Below are positions 26,150 through 34,686 of a DNA stretch of 64,000 nt, piece by piece. The stretch lies in assembly GCF_020905295.1 (NCBI RefSeq), contig NZ_JAJJMM010000001.1, positions 2,914,001 through 2,978,000 on the forward strand, read 5' to 3'. The stretch is from Flavobacterium piscisymbiosum. Lineage in GTDB: Bacteria > Bacteroidota > Bacteroidia > Flavobacteriales > Flavobacteriaceae. Every line of letters starts with the position of its first letter. The stretch's first letter is position 1. The notes beneath the pieces were generated by a model, which worked only from the letters and a program-made list of their open reading frames with translations, was not told the origin of the DNA and did no database searches. The translations under genes and the position numbers were made by a program.

Positions 26150-26648
26150 TTTAGATTTTAGATTTCTGATTTTAGAGGGTAGATTTTGGCTTGTCAAATC
26201 GAGCGGAGTCGAGATTCTTTTGTAGTAAAAAGGACTTCGACTCCGCTCAGTCTGACATTAGCCAAAAACTTAAAAAATGAGATTTGTTAAGAGATGGCTT
26301 TGTCAAAATTAGTGAGTGCATTTTTTGTTATCCCGAGGGTTAATTTTTTTCAAAAAAAGCATTATAAATGACGTCATTGTTAGCGAAGTCGAAGAAGATA
26401 CAAGAAATTCTATAATCTTTGCCATGAAACGCAGTTGACACGGATTTGCTTTGCAAAGACGCGGATTTAAACGGATTTTATTTTAATTCCAAGAAACGTC
26501 ATTGGTAGGAACGAGGGATCTCCACAAGAAACTAACACAAAGTATATTTAGATTGCGGAGCTACTAACGGAGATCCCTCGTTCCGGGATGACAAGATTGA
26601 GGTGATAACTGAGACTGAAAACTGCGACTGAAAACTGAAAACTAAAAA
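26150..26648. repeat. Mosaic of dispersed repeats between spoT and the serine hydrolase
   Basis: About 500 bp without a gene. From left: a GATTTTAGATTTTAGATTTC run (26150-26180); TCGAGCGGAGTCGA facing TCGACTCCGCTC (about 26195-26250), able to form a long hairpin; AGCGAAGTCGAAG near 26382; GGAACGAGGGATCTCC (about 26507) facing GGAGATCCCTCGTTCC (about 26569-26584); a GGATGAC end; and an ACTGAAAACTGCGACTGAAAACT run (about 26612-26648) that recurs at 33408-33450. It looks like successive insertions of small repeats. Confidence 0.65.
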
Positions 26649-28187
26649 TTATTCTTTCGAAAAATCCAAATCCTGAAAATCATAACTAAAATCAGTTAGT
26701 TCAGAGATGGGAAGCATTTTTAGATTAATGACTTTTCCGGTTTCGTCATATTTGAAAAGCAAATGTGCATCAGCATGAAAAAAGGCGTTGTTCCATTTTA
26801 CGACATAATTTCCAACTTTATAAAAGAAAACTTCACCAACAAGTTGTGGCGAACGTTTTGATGCAAAATAGGCCTTTCCTTTTTTCTCTGTTATGGTAAC
26901 TTCTCCAAACCAATTGTCCTTGTAAGTCCCGGTTATTTTAGAGAAATCAATTTTTAGTTTGTCTTTTTTATTTTTGGCAACTGCTGCCCAAACTTCGTCA
27001 GTCACTTTATCTGCCGATGCTTCGCTGGCTTTCACACGGTTGCTGTAAGTGGTTACATAATCTTCGGGTTTAATGCCCAGATAACTGTCTTTTATGGTGT
27101 TGGTTATAGCTGTAAATGCCGCTCCGGATTGTTGATTGGTCAGGACAATAATTCCTAAACCTATCTCCGGAATCAAAGTAGTTTGTGTCACATTTCCTTC
27201 TAATCCGCCGGTATGCGAAACTTGTTTGTATCCTTTTACATCACTCAAAAACCAACCTAAACCATATCCTGAAAAATGAGTATTGTAAGGTAGTTTTGTT
27301 TTTGCCGGAATAATGGTTTGCAATTGCCACATTTCGTCGTGTTCTTTCTCTGAAAATAATTGCTTATTGTCTCCGTATTTCCCATTGTTGATTTGTAAAA
27401 TCGCCCATTTACTCAAATCATTTACGCTTGAATAAATTCCGGCAGCTCCGTCAAAAAGCTGATTTTCATAACGTTTTATCGTTTTCAGTTTTCCGTCAAC
27501 AGGAACATGCGGAGTAATAACATTTGTAGTGTCTTTTAAACGTTTTACAGAAGCTACACTATTGTTCATTTCCAGAGGTCTCATGATGCGTTCCTCAACA
27601 AAATCGGCCCAGGTTTTTCCGCTTACAACGTGTACAATTTCTCCTGCTATGATGTACATCAAATTGTCGTAATCGTATTTGGTTCTAAAACTCGAAACCG
27701 GTTTTAAGTATCTTAAATTATGAACGATATCCTGTGCTTTAAAATCGCTTCCGTCAGGCCAGATCATTAAATCTCCTGCTCCAAGTCCGAGGCCGCTTCT
27801 GTGCGTTAAAAGATCACGAATTGTAAATTCGCGAGTCACATAATCATCGTACATTTTAAAATCCGGAAGATATTTCAGGACTTTATCATCCCATTTTATT
27901 TTACCTTCATCAACCAACATGGCAAGCGCTGCAGTTGTAAATGCTTTACTATTTGAGGCAATCCCAAAAAGAGTATTGGCATCGACTTTTTGTTGTGTCA
28001 AAACCGATTTTACTCCATATCCTTTTGCCAAGACTACTTTTCCGTCTTTTACAATTGCAACCGCAATTCCGGGAACATCAAAAGCTTTTATGGTACGATT
28101 GACCAATTCATCTACTTCCTGATTCGTAATTTGAGCCGAAACTGAAAAAGAAAATAATAAGGCTAAAAGTGATAATTTATAACTCAT
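26649..28187 (-). CDS. Serine hydrolase, class C beta-lactamase/DD-peptidase fold, with DUF3471 tail
   Basis: A 512-residue exported protein from the ATG at 28187 (signal peptide ending SVSAQ). The penicillin-binding fold shows GIASNSKAFTTAAL (Ser78-x-x-Lys81), YDYDNLMYIIAGEIV (Tyr-x-Asn motif) and SHTGGLEGNVTQTTLIPE (the third-box equivalent HTG). Residues about 400-512 match the DUF3471-type domain (DKLKIDFSKITGTYKDNWFGEVTITEKKGKAYF). Relatives include esterases, D-amino-acid peptidases and beta-lactamase homologues, so substrate is open. A TTG-initiated longer reading to 28235 would run into the upstream trmH-like gene and is rejected. Confidence 0.87.
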   Translation of the reverse strand: MSYKLSLLALLFSFSVSAQITNQEVDELVNRTIKAFDVPGIAVAIVKDGKVVLAKGYGVKSVLTQQKVDANTLFGIASNSKAFTTAALAMLVDEGKIKWDDKVLKYLPDFKMYDDYVTREFTIRDLLTHRSGLGLGAGDLMIWPDGSDFKAQDIVHNLRYLKPVSSFRTKYDYDNLMYIIAGEIVHVVSGKTWADFVEERIMRPLEMNNSVASVKRLKDTTNVITPHVPVDGKLKTIKRYENQLFDGAAGIYSSVNDLSKWAILQINNGKYGDNKQLFSEKEHDEMWQLQTIIPAKTKLPYNTHFSGYGLGWFLSDVKGYKQVSHTGGLEGNVTQTTLIPEIGLGIIVLTNQQSGAAFTAITNTIKDSYLGIKPEDYVTTYSNRVKASEASADKVTDEVWAAVAKNKKDKLKIDFSKITGTYKDNWFGEVTITEKKGKAYFASKRSPQLVGEVFFYKVGNYVVKWNNAFFHADAHLLFKYDETGKVINLKMLPISELTDFSYDFQDLDFSKE

Positions 28188-28203
28188 AATTTTGAATTTG
28201 TAA

Positions 28204-28995
28204 TTAATTAAATCCTCTTTGGCGTTTGGCTTCAAAAATTAAAATAGCAGCCGCAACTGAGACATTCATGCTGTCGATTTCGCCCTGCATCGGAATAATA
28301 ATATTCTGTGTTGCAGCATCACGCCACTCCTGCGTTAGTCCCGTGGCTTCTGTACCCACAACCAAAGCCGTTGGAGTAGTAAAATCCTGTGTATGATAAG
28401 AGGTTGAATTTTGTAGTGTAGCGCAGTAAAAATCGATCTTTTTTTCTTTCAAAAAAGCGATAATTTCAGCAGTGGTTCCTGTGGCAATCTGGTTGGTAAA
28501 CAAACACCCAACGCTCGAACGAACAATATTTGGGTTGTACAAATCACTTTTTGGGTTGGCAATCAAAACCGCATCCAGATTTGCAGCATCGGCAGTACGC
28601 AAAAGAGCGCCAATATTTCCTGGTTTTTCTGGTGCTTCGGCAACAATTATCAACGGATTATCAGATAATTTTAAATCAGATAATGACATCGATTTGGTTT
28701 TGGCTATAGCCAAAATTCCTTCGGTAGTATCGCGATACGCTAGTTTTTGATAAACTTCTTTATTGATTTCGATTAATGAAACTGGCGTATTTACCAATTT
28801 ATTGATCTGATTTTCAGTTACCAATTCCGGTAAAAATAAAACAGTTTCTATTTCGTAACCGCCTTTTATGGCAAGTGAAATTTCACGTAATCCTTCAATC
28901 AAAAATGTTCCGGTTTGTTTTCGGGCTTTTGCCTTTTCTTGTAATAAAACGAGCGATTTTATAAACGGATTTTGTATTGAAGTGATTTGTTTCAT
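28204..28995 (-). CDS. SpoU/TrmH family RNA 2'-O-methyltransferase
   Basis: A 263-residue SPOUT enzyme. The N-terminal substrate-binding domain reads QITSIQNPFIKSLVLLQEKAKARKQTGTFLIEGLREISLAI. The knotted SAM-binding domain has IIVAEAPEKPGNIGALLRTADAANLDAVLIAN (motif 1), ALVVGTEATGLTQEWRDA (motif 2) and IIIPMQGEIDSMNVSVAAAILIFEAKRQR (motif 3). It probably methylates 23S rRNA or tRNA; the exact target is not readable. Its start codon lies 6 bp from a TACCTTTA box carried by a dispersed repeat, and it is followed 16 bp later by the serine hydrolase gene. Confidence 0.9.
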   Translation of the reverse strand: MKQITSIQNPFIKSLVLLQEKAKARKQTGTFLIEGLREISLAIKGGYEIETVLFLPELVTENQINKLVNTPVSLIEINKEVYQKLAYRDTTEGILAIAKTKSMSLSDLKLSDNPLIIVAEAPEKPGNIGALLRTADAANLDAVLIANPKSDLYNPNIVRSSVGCLFTNQIATGTTAEIIAFLKEKKIDFYCATLQNSTSYHTQDFTTPTALVVGTEATGLTQEWRDAATQNIIIPMQGEIDSMNVSVAAAILIFEAKRQRGFN

Positions 28996-29001
28996 TTTTT
29001 T

Positions 29002-29090
29002 TAAAGGTACTTAGGTTCTGAGGCGCTAAGGTACTGAGATTTTTTTTAAAAGTTGCAAAGGTTGGGAGGTGCAAAGGTTCAGAGGTTTAA
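29002..29090 (-). repeat. AAGGTACT/TTCTGAGG dispersed repeat upstream of the SpoU gene
   Basis: On the minus strand this reads AACCTTTG...CTCAGTACCTTAGCGCCTCA then GAACCTAAGTACCTTTAAAA, ending right at the ATG. TACCTTTA (29009 down to 29002) resembles the -7 box. Relatives precede the TRIC-channel and Gre-like genes. Confidence 0.6.
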
Positions 29091-29106
29091 AGCGAAATAA
29101 AAAAAG

Positions 29107-29178
29107 TTAGCCACAGATTAAGGATTAAAATGATTCCTATAGTTTTTTAAATCATTTTAATCTTTAATCTGTGGCTAA
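29107..29178. repeat. Near-perfect 29-bp inverted repeat, GCCACAGATTAA family
   Basis: TTAGCCACAGATTAAGGATT plus AAAATGATT (29107-29135) is complementary to 29150-29178 with one mismatch and a 14-nt loop. Related copies lie at 34491-34680. It could terminate transcription from both sides. Confidence 0.75.
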
Positions 29179-29217
29179 TAAATTAGCGCAAATTCGTGAA
29201 ATTCGTGGCAAAAAAAA

Positions 29218-30141
29218 TTATTCTTCTTTAGAATTGTTTTCTTCCAATAATGTAATTTCTTCTTCTTGTGGTCTTGATACTACCTGATCTTTTTTGCCAA
29301 AAAGAAACTTCTTAAGACCCGCAAATGCTGCAATAATTCCGATTACGATGATTTTTCCAAATTTAGCCAAAATAGCAAAAAAGCCTACTTTTGCTAAAAC
29401 TTTCCCGGCAACTAAACCTCCAATTGTCCAGGCGGCAACGGTATCTGTGTCAGCATCAAAATCAAGATATTTATGCCCCTGATTAAATTCTACACTTTTT
29501 AAGATTCCAGGAATACTTGCTTTTACTTCTGCAAGTTCGCTCATACCAGCAACGGCCGAAATATTGTACATTCCTTTTCTGCCTAAAATTCGTAAATCAT
29601 AATTTAAAGTATTGGCTTGGTCCTGACCAAATTTTAATTCTTTTGCCCAATGCAACACTTTTAAATTACTGTCATAATAGGGTTTTGATGCCCAGCCTAT
29701 TAATTCTATTTCAGGATAGCCACCTTTTTTTCTTTCTTCATTTTCTGCGAGAAAATCTTCTTTCATGGTTTTTAGCAAATCATCGTAATCAATGTCATTT
29801 GCATCGTCGTCTTTTACAAAACCATCTCCCTGATAATTAATAACAAACATCCAGCTATTACTGTGTGTTACGCCTTTTCCGTCAGGAACTAGAGACCCTA
29901 AGACTGTTTTGTCTTCAGGATTTCCCCATAAATTGGTCAAAATGCCCTGAGTTTGTTCTGCATTTAGAAATTTAAATCCTTTCGGAACATTTAGTGTTCC
30001 GTCACCTTCAGATAAAACGATTTTCCCTGATTGGTAATTTAAAGTTTTTTCAAAAAGTTCATCGTTATTTTTAGGTTCCTGAGCAAAAATTTTGGGGATA
30101 AAAAAAGCAACTAAAAAAAGAAATGCTAAAGTTTTTTTCAT
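29218..30141 (-). CDS. DUF2167 family membrane protein
   Basis: A 307-residue protein with signal peptide (AFFIPKIFAQE), a periplasmic domain with the DUF2167 pattern (SGKIVLSEGDGTLNVPKGFKFLNAEQTQGILTNLWGNPEDKTVLGSLVP, NSWMFVINYQGDGFVKDDDANDIDYDDLL, LIGWASKPYYDSNLKVLHWAKEL, LRILGRKGMYNISAVA) and a C-terminal pair of membrane segments (about 236-280, IIVIGIIAAFAGLKKFLFGKK). Function is unknown. It follows the alkaline-phosphatase-fold gene after 45 bp on the same strand and is probably co-transcribed. Confidence 0.85.
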   Translation of the reverse strand: MKKTLAFLFLVAFFIPKIFAQEPKNNDELFEKTLNYQSGKIVLSEGDGTLNVPKGFKFLNAEQTQGILTNLWGNPEDKTVLGSLVPDGKGVTHSNSWMFVINYQGDGFVKDDDANDIDYDDLLKTMKEDFLAENEERKKGGYPEIELIGWASKPYYDSNLKVLHWAKELKFGQDQANTLNYDLRILGRKGMYNISAVAGMSELAEVKASIPGILKSVEFNQGHKYLDFDADTDTVAAWTIGGLVAGKVLAKVGFFAILAKFGKIIVIGIIAAFAGLKKFLFGKKDQVVSRPQEEEITLLEENNSKEE

Positions 30142-30186
30142 TTTGGTTAATTGGTTTTGGTTGGTTGTTATTTTTGGTTTAATTTA

Positions 30187-31272
30187 TTATTCCTGAAATA
30201 TTTCTTTAATTTCATCGGCCACAGGATGCGAAGTTGTAAAAGTGTATCCCATAACTTTGGCGATGGTTTGTGCAGTTTGTTTTTGATACAATTGCGATTG
30301 GGTTTTTACTTCGCCTTTTGGTGCGATTTCCGGACCCATTGCAGCAAACCAAATCTCAGATGCTCCTGCAACATCAGATCCATGATCTGTCCATTGTTTT
30401 TTCTTTTTATCGCCACGACCGTGATCGACAGTAATCAATAAAGTAGTTTTGTTTTTGTATTGCGGATCATTTTGTACAAATTCCCAGATTTCCTTAATCC
30501 ATTTATCAACCTGATTGGCAGCGTCAAGATACGATCTGTATTGGCCTGAATGCGCCCACTCATCAGTTTCGCCGTAAGCAATATAAAGTACTTTTGGTTT
30601 CTTTGTTTTAAGTTCGTCCATAGCCTGATAATGGGTAAAAACATCCAGACATTCATCTTCATGAAAAGGCTTATAAGAGTTATCACGCATTGCATTGAGC
30701 AGTTTCTGAGTTTCGGTTGGATTATTTCCTCCAATGCTGTCAAAGGCAGAAATTACAGGAAAACCACTTCTTTTTTCGTTTAAGATTCGATCAAAGGCAT
30801 TCCATGCACCAAAAGCATTCACTTTAGCGTTTAGATTAGGCTGTTGGTTTAAAAACTCCAACACATTTACATTCGGATTGTCTTTATAATGATTAGAATT
30901 CACTGCATTATCTGCATTTCCGGTCATCATTTCGCTATATCCGGGATAGCTAATCCAGTATTTATTGGTAACATCTACTTTATTACCCAAATCACGATTG
31001 CCATAAATTTGTCCTTTCGAAGCAATTTCAGACCATAAAAAAGGCATTATTTTTTGGCGGGCTTCTGCAATATCAGCACTTCCGTATTTTTTGTAAATAT
31101 ACTTTCTGTCTCCCTGATTGAATTTTTTATTGTCGGCAATTTCTTTGTCCATTCCCTTAAAAACTTCCTGCCATCTAAAACCATCTGTGGTTATGATGAT
31201 GATGTTTTCTGTTCTTTGTGCGTAGGATAAAAGGCTTGTAAAGGCGAATATAAATGCAGTTATTTTTTTCAT
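30187..31272 (-). CDS. Alkaline-phosphatase-superfamily hydrolase (phosphodiesterase type)
   Basis: A 361-residue exported enzyme (signal peptide ending LLSYAQ). The metal-binding core is visible: IIIITTDGFRWQEVF (Asp ligand), WISYPGYSEMMTG (likely Ser/Thr nucleophile region), YIAYGETDEWAHSGQYRSYLDA (Asp and His ligands), LLITVDHGRGDKKKKQWTDHGSDV (Asp-His and His ligands). It resembles type I phosphodiesterase/nucleotide pyrophosphatases. The sulfatase nucleophile motif CxPxR is absent, so it is not a substrate for the FGE-like protein. Location is periplasmic; the substrate is unknown. Confidence 0.82.
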   Translation of the reverse strand: MKKITAFIFAFTSLLSYAQRTENIIIITTDGFRWQEVFKGMDKEIADNKKFNQGDRKYIYKKYGSADIAEARQKIMPFLWSEIASKGQIYGNRDLGNKVDVTNKYWISYPGYSEMMTGNADNAVNSNHYKDNPNVNVLEFLNQQPNLNAKVNAFGAWNAFDRILNEKRSGFPVISAFDSIGGNNPTETQKLLNAMRDNSYKPFHEDECLDVFTHYQAMDELKTKKPKVLYIAYGETDEWAHSGQYRSYLDAANQVDKWIKEIWEFVQNDPQYKNKTTLLITVDHGRGDKKKKQWTDHGSDVAGASEIWFAAMGPEIAPKGEVKTQSQLYQKQTAQTIAKVMGYTFTTSHPVADEIKEIFQE

Positions 31273-31324
31273 ATTTAGTTAATTTACATTAAAAGGATTA
31301 ATTAGAATTTATAAATCGATATCT

Positions 31325-31332
31325 CAAAACTA
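31325..31332 (-). promoter_or_regulatory. -7 promoter box for the phosphodiesterase-like gene
   Basis: TAGTTTTG (minus strand) matches TAnnTTTG, about 52 bp before the ATG. Confidence 0.45.
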
Positions 31333-31406
31333 ACTAATATTGCTGTAGTGATACATTTATTGTTAGTTCATATCTTAAATATAACCATAAATTAACAAAC
31401 ATCCTT

Positions 31407-32738
31407 CTACAAAATCCCTCTCGCCTTAATTTCTAAATATTTATTAATCGTATCCAAAGTCAGATTTTCAGGTTGTGTTAAAACCGAATGTATTCCGTAT
31501 TTTTTCAGCTCGTTTGCGATTAATCGTTTTTCGAACATGAATTTTTCGGCGATTACTTTATCGTAAACTTCCTGAATAGTGTCGGTTTTTTTATTGATGA
31601 TCGAATTCAGTTCTGTATTGCTAAAAAAGACAACAACTAATAGATGGCTTTTTGCAATTCCTTTTAAATAAGGTAACTGGCGATTTAAACCGTCCATAGT
31701 TTCAAAGTTTGTATACAAAATTATCAAACTTCTCTGATTGATGTTTTTCTTGATGTCGACATACAAACGGCTATAATCACTTTCGAAAAAGTCAGTTTTG
31801 ATGTTGTATAAAGTTTCGAGGATTTTCTGCATTTGCGAAGCTCTTTTCTCGGCAAAAACTCTATTTTCTACTTTTTTGGAAAAGGCAAAAATTCCGGCTT
31901 TATCCTGTTTTTTCAGAATTACATTGGCTAAAACCAAAGTCGAATTAATAGCATAATCCAATAAACTCAATCCGTCAAAAGGCATTTGCATGACACGCCC
32001 TTTATCGATCGCCATATAAACCGATTGTGATTTTTCGTCCTGAAACTGGTTCACCATCAACGAATTTTTCTTTGCCGTGGCTTTCCAGTTTAGCGTTCTT
32101 AAATCGTCGCCCTGAACATATTCCTTGATTTGTTCAAATTCCATTGTATGACCAATTCGGCGTATTTTCTTGATTCCGTATTGATATAAATTATTCGAAA
32201 AAGCCAGTAAATCATATTTTCTTAACTGAATGTAAGACGGATATGTGGGCACCATTTTATCTTTATCGAAAGAAAATCTTCTGGAAACTAATTTTAGAGG
32301 AGAAGAAACATAGATATTCAGATATCCAAAGAAATATTCGCCGCGTTCTGTTGGACGCAGATCATAACCAAATTCTTTATGTTCAGAGGCTTTAATCGTT
32401 TTTACAATTTTGAAATCACGTACCTGAAACTGAAACGGAATTTCGTCTATAATCTTAACTGAAATCTTAAAAGTATAACGGTTTTTGATACTGACAGTTA
32501 CAGGATTTAAATCACCGTTCGAAAGTTTTTCTGGTGTTATTCTTTCGGCTTCGATTCCTGTTTTGCTAATGTATAAAATTAAAATATCAAGCCCCAAAAA
32601 AGTGACTAAAACCAAAACTACAAACCAAACAGCATTGTATAAGTTTGGAAAAATAAAAGCGCAAACAAATAATCCAATAATGCCCAAAAGCATATAGAAG
32701 AAGAAGTTATTGAGGTAAAGGCTTTTTATGAATTTCAA
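31407..32738 (-). CDS. DUF58 domain protein, partner of MoxR ATPase
   Basis: A 443-residue protein with two N-terminal membrane segments (about 11-56), a beta-rich region and the DUF58/vWA-like domain: FEQIKEYVQGDDLRTLNWKATAKKNSLMVNQFQDEKSQSVYMAIDKGRVM, then LDYAINSTLVLANVILKKQDKAGIFAFS. It starts at TTG (32738); the first ATG is 16 codons in and would remove the conserved KFIKSLYLNNFFFY lead, so TTG is preferred. It is the last gene of the MoxR operon. Such MoxR-DUF58 pairs are linked to chaperone-like or metal-insertion roles in the envelope, but the target here is not known. Confidence 0.9.
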   Translation of the reverse strand: MKFIKSLYLNNFFFYMLLGIIGLFVCAFIFPNLYNAVWFVVLVLVTFLGLDILILYISKTGIEAERITPEKLSNGDLNPVTVSIKNRYTFKISVKIIDEIPFQFQVRDFKIVKTIKASEHKEFGYDLRPTERGEYFFGYLNIYVSSPLKLVSRRFSFDKDKMVPTYPSYIQLRKYDLLAFSNNLYQYGIKKIRRIGHTMEFEQIKEYVQGDDLRTLNWKATAKKNSLMVNQFQDEKSQSVYMAIDKGRVMQMPFDGLSLLDYAINSTLVLANVILKKQDKAGIFAFSKKVENRVFAEKRASQMQKILETLYNIKTDFFESDYSRLYVDIKKNINQRSLIILYTNFETMDGLNRQLPYLKGIAKSHLLVVVFFSNTELNSIINKKTDTIQEVYDKVIAEKFMFEKRLIANELKKYGIHSVLTQPENLTLDTINKYLEIKARGIL

Positions 32739-32770
32739 TTTTTATAAAATTAGGGTTAAAGGTCTTTGTA

Positions 32771-33385
32771 CTATATTTTAGTAAAGCTTTGATAATTAAA
32801 ACCATCTAAAACGGCAATTTTCCAGATTCCATTTTCTTTTACAGCAGTTACTTTATATTTAGGAGTTTCTTTCCATTCTGTCCAGGTCCAGTAAAAAGTA
32901 GCTTTATTATTCTGAATCTTTAAATCGTTTATTTTTAATGTTTTCCAGTACGATTCAGGATAGTCCTGACACTCACACCACGGGTTACTATCTGAGCCGT
33001 ATGGAGGTAATTCTCCAACAAAATATTCGATCTTATTGGTTTTAAGATTCTCGCCAATTTTCAATGCAATTTTGTTATAATTATCAATAAATTGTTGTGC
33101 AAAAAAATTAGAGTTTTTAAGTTCGGCCAATATTTTATTGTGTGTTTTTGTATTTAGTGCAACATATTTATCTCCTTTTTTATTTTCGACAACATCAAAA
33201 TCAACTTTTGTTTTCTTGGTTTCGATCCATTCATAGGTTTTCCTGATCAATGTTTCGAGTTGCTGTTTATCAGTCGCAAAATAAATTGATGTATTTGTAT
33301 GCTTCGCCTGTTTCGTATCTACTGGTTTAAAACTCACCAACGAAGTAAAAATAAAAGACAGGAAAAATAATGTAGAAAATTTCAT
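32771..33385 (-). CDS. Hypothetical secreted protein inside the MoxR operon
   Basis: A 204-residue exported protein (signal peptide about 1-18, LVSFKPVDT). The mature domain has helices followed by a beta-sheet half with SDSNPWCECQDYPESYWKTLKINDLKIQNNKATFYWTWTEWKETPKYKVTAVKENGIWKIAVLDGF, which resembles the NTF2-like or DUF3828 layout, where a cone-shaped domain ends in strands of the type KVTAVKENGIWKI. It lies between moxR and the DUF58 gene, which are usually adjacent, so it may be an insertion or an accessory part. Function is unknown. Confidence 0.6.
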   Translation of the reverse strand: MKFSTLFFLSFIFTSLVSFKPVDTKQAKHTNTSIYFATDKQQLETLIRKTYEWIETKKTKVDFDVVENKKGDKYVALNTKTHNKILAELKNSNFFAQQFIDNYNKIALKIGENLKTNKIEYFVGELPPYGSDSNPWCECQDYPESYWKTLKINDLKIQNNKATFYWTWTEWKETPKYKVTAVKENGIWKIAVLDGFNYQSFTKI

Positions 33386-33447
33386 TAAAAAAGGTTTATT
33401 ATTAGCATAACGACTGAAAAACTGAAAACTGCCACTGCGACTGAAAA

Positions 33448-34461
33448 CTATCTCGGAATCTCAACAGTTTCTATAATTTGTTTTATAATTTCAGAGCTTG
33501 TAATACCTTCCATTTCGCGTTCTGGCGCTACAATTACACGATGTTGCAAAACCGGAATCGTAGCTTCTTTAATATCTTCAGGAGTTACAAAATCACGTCC
33601 GCGAATGGCGGCGAAACCTTTTGCAGCGTTTAAAATCGCGATCGAAGCACGAGGCGAAGCTCCCAGATATAAAAACGCATTTTCGCGGGTGTTTACTACA
33701 ATTCTTGCAATATATTCCAGTAGGTTTTGCTCTACTCTTATTTGTTTTACTAAAGCCTGATATTCTTTTATTTCAGCGGCAGAAAGTATTGTTTTTATAG
33801 CTTCCAGTTTTCCCTGATCCTGCAATAAATGTTCTCGTTGAATGATCAGGATTTCTTCTTCTAATTTTGGGTAATCAATTGTAATTTTAAATAGAAAACG
33901 GTCTAATTGCGCTTCCGGCAAACGGTATGTTCCTTCCTGCTCAATTGGGTTTTGCGTTGCAATAACCAAAAAAGGCGTTTCAAGTTGGTAAGCAGATCCG
34001 TCAATTGTGATCTGGCGTTCTTCCATAACTTCAAAAAGTGCTGCTTGTGTTTTGGCAGGCGCACGATTGATCTCGTCAATTAAAATTAAATTAGAGAAAA
34101 TAGGCCCTTTTTTAAACTCAAATTCAGAAGTTTTTAAATTAAAGATTGAAGTTCCTAAAATATCAGACGGCATTAAATCCGGCGTAAACTGAATTCGGCT
34201 AAAGCCAATATTCAACGTTTTCGATAATAATTTGGCTGTGATGGTTTTAGCAACCCCCGGAACACCTTCGAGCAAAACGTGACCGTTTGATAAAATCGCA
34301 ACCAAAAGCTGATCGATCATTTTGTGCTGCCCTACAATTACGGTTTCCAGTTCTTTTTTGATACTGTTTACGTGATCTAAAAGCGGCGTTAGATTTATTC
34401 TGGTTTCAAAATTCACATTTTCGTTTGTGATTTCGTTCTCTGTTGTGTTGATATCGTCCAT
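33448..34461 (-). CDS. MoxR-type AAA+ ATPase
   Basis: A 337-residue cytoplasmic ATPase. Walker A is HVLLEGVPGVAKT (about 61-73), Walker B LILIDEINRAPAKTQAALFEVMEERQIT, sensor 1 PFLVIATQNPIEQEGTYRLPEAQLDRF, and the C-terminal lid has YLGASPRASIAILNAAKGFAAIRGRDFVTPEDI. These ATPases act as chaperones with DUF58/vWA partners, here encoded downstream (31407-32738). Two repeat hairpins (34491-34680) separate it from the DUF4350 gene upstream, so it may have its own promoter or be expressed at a different level. Confidence 0.95.
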   Translation of the reverse strand: MDDINTTENEITNENVNFETRINLTPLLDHVNSIKKELETVIVGQHKMIDQLLVAILSNGHVLLEGVPGVAKTITAKLLSKTLNIGFSRIQFTPDLMPSDILGTSIFNLKTSEFEFKKGPIFSNLILIDEINRAPAKTQAALFEVMEERQITIDGSAYQLETPFLVIATQNPIEQEGTYRLPEAQLDRFLFKITIDYPKLEEEILIIQREHLLQDQGKLEAIKTILSAAEIKEYQALVKQIRVEQNLLEYIARIVVNTRENAFLYLGASPRASIAILNAAKGFAAIRGRDFVTPEDIKEATIPVLQHRVIVAPEREMEGITSSEIIKQIIETVEIPR

Positions 34462-34490
34462 GTTGGTCTGTTTTCTGGTTGTTTTTTTTT

Positions 34491-34680
34491 GCCACAGATT
34501 AAAGGATTAAAATGATTTTTATTAAAATTTATTAATTTTTTCTAATCTGTGTAATTCTTTAATCTGTGGTAAATATTTTTATTTAATTCTCTATTAATTA
34601 TGTTTTTTTTGCCACAGATTAGAATGATTATCACAGATTTAAATATCATTTTAATCTTTTAATCTGTGGCAAATATTTTT
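34491..34680. repeat. Two tandem GCCACAGATTA hairpin repeats inside the MoxR operon
   Basis: Each copy begins TTTTTTTTGCCACAGATTA (34483 and 34603) and ends AATCTGTGG(T/C)AAATATTTTT (34561-34580 and 34661-34680), giving a long inverted repeat with A/T runs at both ends. They fill the 225 bp between moxR and the DUF4350 gene and could terminate or attenuate the operon transcript. Confidence 0.75.
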
Positions 34681-34686
34681 TTTTAT

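Noticed and set aside
30187..31272. Could the alkaline-phosphatase-fold enzyme be the sulfatase substrate of the FGE-like protein?
   Set aside because: The region of the nucleophile reads WISYPGYSEMMTG and there is no CxPxR or SxPxR motif, so it is not a formylglycine sulfatase.
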